Source: an uncultured Gemmatimonadota bacterium (GTDB lineage: Bacteria > Gemmatimonadota > Gemmatimonadetes > Gemmatimonadales > Gemmatimonadaceae). Taken from it: a DNA stretch of 7,428 nt. Every line of letters starts with the position of its first letter. The first letter of the stretch is position 1. Shown here piece by piece: positions 4,925 to 7,428 of the stretch. The notes below the pieces were generated by a model. The model saw nothing but the letters and a program-made list of their open reading frames with translations. It ran no database searches and was not told the origin of the DNA. Both the position numbers and the translations under genes were made by a program. Where the stretch lies: positions 1 to 7,428 of the forward strand of contig CAMPKM010000130.1 of the NCBI GenBank assembly GCA_946887155.1, in the 5' to 3' direction.

Positions 4925-7369
4925 CTAGGCGGAGCGAAGGACCTCGACGGGGTCGGTCCGGGTCGCTCGCAACGCCGGCCGAAGCATTGCGAGCAGTGCA
5001 ACGCCGATGAGCACCGCCTCGGCTGCGACCAGTGCCCAGACATCGATGTGGTACATCATGCCGATGTAGGGATCGACAAACTTGTTGGTCCAGAGCGTGA
5101 CAAACCCACCGACGGCGGTGCCGGCGATCACCAGTATCGCCCCGTCGTGCAGGACGTCGGCAAAGATCTGTCGACTGGTGGCGCCAAGCGCCACCCGAAT
5201 ACCGTGTTCGCGCATGCGTTGGGTGACAGTGTACGAGAGCACGCTGTACAGCCCGACCGCGCATAACGACAGCGCCAGTATCCCGAACGCGCCGAAGACC
5301 GTTGCCAGCAAGCGCTGTTTCCTGATCAGGTCCTGTCGCTGGTCGTCGAATCCGAAGATGGTGACGGCGCCACGGGGCGGGAGCACGGCGCGAAGGTCGC
5401 CGGGGATCCGTGCTCGCAACTGCGCGATATCACCCTTCTTCGCGCGCACGATGAACTGTCGCGTCGGAACACCAGAGATCAGCGGACGAACGCCTGCTTC
5501 GACCGGCGAGCGGTACGCCGTCTTGCCTACCATGTAAACCTTGGGGGTCGGTGGTGCGCCTTCCCCGGTCGGGAGCTCATTGCGGATGGAGCCGGTGACG
5601 CCGATGACCCGGAACCAGGGCTGGATGCGATCCGTGAACCCGAACTTCGCGAGCTTTCCTATCGGATCCTCGCTTCCCCAGATCTTCAGCGCGGTCACCG
5701 AATCGATGACCAGGACGCCTTCGCTGAACGCATCGCGGTCCTCGAAATCGCGCCCTCGAATGACCGGAATACCGATGGTTCTCAAGTAGTTCGGACTGAC
5801 GTACGCATAGGCCTTCTTTGGCAGCTCACGTGTGGACCCGTCAGCGCGTAACCCGGTGAACACGGGCGCACGCATGATGCTGACGCCTGACTCCCACGCA
5901 ACCGATTCCGTCTCCGGGTAGACGCGCAGCCGTGTCTCGGTTGCCGCGTACATGGCGAGCCGCGATGCCTCGCTGGTGTCCGTCGGGCTTCGAACTCCAA
6001 CATTCACCGCCAGAAGCCTCGCGGGATCAAACCCGAACCGGAAGGAACTGACCTGCTGAGACGCACGAAGCAGCAGCGCGACGCCGGTGAGCATTGCCAG
6101 TGATAGTGCCACCTGGCCGATCACCAGCACCGGAAAGCGAGTGCGACGGCGTGCCGTGTTGGCGCCGGAGTTCTCCTTCAGGTGCGCAGCCAGCTTCACG
6201 TCCGACAAACGCAATGCCGGCAGCAATCCGAACAGCAGGGCCGAGATCGCGGCTGCGCCTGACGACATCGCCACCACGCGCCAGTTCATCTCGACCGCAA
6301 ATCCGCCGGTCGGGATGTGTTCCGGGAAGGTTCCGCGAACGAGGGACCAGCCCCACGTGCTCGCGAGGATGCCCAATGCCGCACCGGCGAGCGCAACGAC
6401 GAGGCATTCGGCGAGCACACTGTTCACGATGTCCCGCCGCCGCGCGCCCAGTGAAAGCCGGACGGCCATGTCGCGTTGCCGCGCGAGTCCTCGCGCAAGC
6501 ACCAGGTTGGCCAGGTTGGAGCAGGCAACGACCAGGACCGCGATCGCCGCGCCGACGAGCAGCCAGATCATTTCGTCGATACGCAGCGGGTCGCGCGTCA
6601 TCGGTAGGGCGGTGTACACGAATCCAATGCGACCCTGGCCGTGCACCCTCGTGAGGTAATCCGTGACGGACTTGAAGTCCGCGTTGAGCGATTCGATCGT
6701 CGCGCCCCGACGCAGCCGCACCACGACCTGCAGGTATCGTTCGGTCGCGAAGCGAGCTTTCAGGTTGGAAGGCAGCGCCAGCCAGTAGTTGGCATGTGTT
6801 TCCGCCGAAAATGCGTCAGGCACGACACCGATGACCTGAACCCTCCGGCCCTCCGTCTCACCCTGAATCGTGACCGCGATCCGGTCGAGCCGTGGCTCGG
6901 CGTCGAATAGCGACCGCCAGACTCGCTCGGAGATGACGACACTGCCAGCGGCGTCTTCGTCGGCAAGCGTTGGACTGAACAGGCGACCGGCGACCGGCCT
7001 GACTCCCAGCACGCTGAAGTAGTTTCCGCTGACCAATTCCCCGCTCGCGGTGAGACGAACACCTCGCGACATGAGTTCGTCGCCGCGTGCAAAGCTCTGG
7101 TAGGCGATGCTTTCACTGGAGCGAACATTTCGCTCAAGGGCTTCCATGTGGTGAGCGGCGGTAATTCGCCCGGCGGCGCCCTCGCCTTTCATCCTGACGT
7201 GGAAGAGCCGTTCCGGTTCGAATGTTGCTGTGACCGGATTCCGGAGCGCGTCGACGACCCCAAACACCGCGGCAACGAGACCTAACGCGAGCGCCAGGGA
7301 CAGGATCGAGACCGTGGCGAATCCCGGATTGCCTCTCAGCGACTTGATCGCGGCGCGAAGGGGGAGCAT
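4925..7369 (-). CDS. ADOP-type duplicated ABC transporter permease (MacB/FtsX family)
   Basis: The protein has 814 residues and eight predicted membrane segments, at about 17-41, 268-292, 318-342, 366-387, 413-436, 687-713, 742-762 and 776-796. Two MacB-type periplasmic domains lie at about 42-265 and 438-675. Each half carries the FtsX cytoplasmic loop: RQRDMAVRLSLGARRRDI (298-315) and RMREHGIRVALGATSRQI (718-735). The end, TRTDPVEVLRSA, is the family's usual C-terminus. This double layout is the 'Acidobacterial duplicated orphan permease' type, which normally lacks a neighbouring ATPase gene; none is seen here. MacB-like permeases are mechanotransmitters rather than pores; the substrate here is unknown. 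The protein begins directly at the first membrane segment, without the N-terminal extension many relatives carry. ATG 7369 is the only start in view. No Shine-Dalgarno precedes it because a heptamer repeat occupies that region. The frame stays open through the repeat, so a longer form starting outside the window is possible. Confidence 0.92.
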   Translation of the reverse strand: MLPLRAAIKSLRGNPGFATVSILSLALALGLVAAVFGVVDALRNPVTATFEPERLFHVRMKGEGAAGRITAAHHMEALERNVRSSESIAYQSFARGDELMSRGVRLTASGELVSGNYFSVLGVRPVAGRLFSPTLADEDAAGSVVISERVWRSLFDAEPRLDRIAVTIQGETEGRRVQVIGVVPDAFSAETHANYWLALPSNLKARFATERYLQVVVRLRRGATIESLNADFKSVTDYLTRVHGQGRIGFVYTALPMTRDPLRIDEMIWLLVGAAIAVLVVACSNLANLVLARGLARQRDMAVRLSLGARRRDIVNSVLAECLVVALAGAALGILASTWGWSLVRGTFPEHIPTGGFAVEMNWRVVAMSSGAAAISALLFGLLPALRLSDVKLAAHLKENSGANTARRRTRFPVLVIGQVALSLAMLTGVALLLRASQQVSSFRFGFDPARLLAVNVGVRSPTDTSEASRLAMYAATETRLRVYPETESVAWESGVSIMRAPVFTGLRADGSTRELPKKAYAYVSPNYLRTIGIPVIRGRDFEDRDAFSEGVLVIDSVTALKIWGSEDPIGKLAKFGFTDRIQPWFRVIGVTGSIRNELPTGEGAPPTPKVYMVGKTAYRSPVEAGVRPLISGVPTRQFIVRAKKGDIAQLRARIPGDLRAVLPPRGAVTIFGFDDQRQDLIRKQRLLATVFGAFGILALSLCAVGLYSVLSYTVTQRMREHGIRVALGATSRQIFADVLHDGAILVIAGTAVGGFVTLWTNKFVDPYIGMMYHIDVWALVAAEAVLIGVALLAMLRPALRATRTDPVEVLRSA

Positions 7370-7373
7370 GGTC

Positions 7374-7428
7374 GGGAATCGGGAATCGGGAATCGGGAAT
7401 CGGGAATCGGGAATCGGGAATCGGGAAT
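7374..7428. repeat. GGGAATC heptamer tandem repeat at the window edge
   Basis: Seven perfect copies plus six bases of an eighth run to the end of the window, so the true copy number is unknown. On the - strand the unit reads GATTCCC. The array ends 4 bases before the permease ATG and replaces any ribosome-binding site. Short repeats of this type occur between genes in several GC-rich bacterial groups. Eight GGG runs with 4-base AATC loops fit a G-quadruplex motif on the + strand. Confidence 0.97.

Overview
The window is GC-rich (low-to-mid 60s percent by eye). Its gene content suits Gemmatimonadota or a related Acidobacteria-like lineage: an ADOP-type duplicated MacB/FtsX permease, a Tat-exported GH109-like oxidoreductase-fold protein, a fragment resembling the C-terminal end of a TolB-like propeller, a chain of bacterial Ig-like repeats and a small outer-membrane barrel. 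This assignment is inferred from family content; no rRNA or marker gene is present.

Layout. On the + strand, 1-1170 is the 3' part of a gene for a secreted or surface protein of tandem Ig-like (Big_1-type) domains. Seven bases after its stop comes a gene for a small signal-peptide-bearing protein with a beta-barrel look (1178-1834). The ribosome-binding site of the second gene overlaps the stop codon of the first, so the two are probably translationally coupled and may build one envelope structure. The remaining genes lie on the - strand and converge on this pair. Reading in their direction they are: a long permease (7369-4925), a remnant resembling the end of a TolB-like propeller (4914-4552), a GH109-type glycosidase (4526-3162), a 73-residue zinc-ribbon protein (3149-2928) and a YdeI/OmpD-associated family protein (2918-2304). 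The last three are spaced 12 and 9 bases apart and look like an operon.

The two convergent gene sets are separated only by a tandem array of three 159-167 bp units (1834-2324). Each unit carries hairpin-forming segments. The array begins on the last base of the barrel gene's stop codon and supplies the last six codons and the stop codon of the YdeI-family gene. It is the least ordinary part of the window. The second unusual repeat is a GGGAATC heptamer array that runs to the right edge of the window (7374-7428). It lies directly in front of the permease start codon, where a ribosome-binding site would be expected.

No phage, transposase, CRISPR, tRNA or rRNA is visible. I do not see a clear new multi-gene system. 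The best candidates for something undescribed are the structured intergenic repeat family and the small GH109/zinc-ribbon/YdeI gene cluster.
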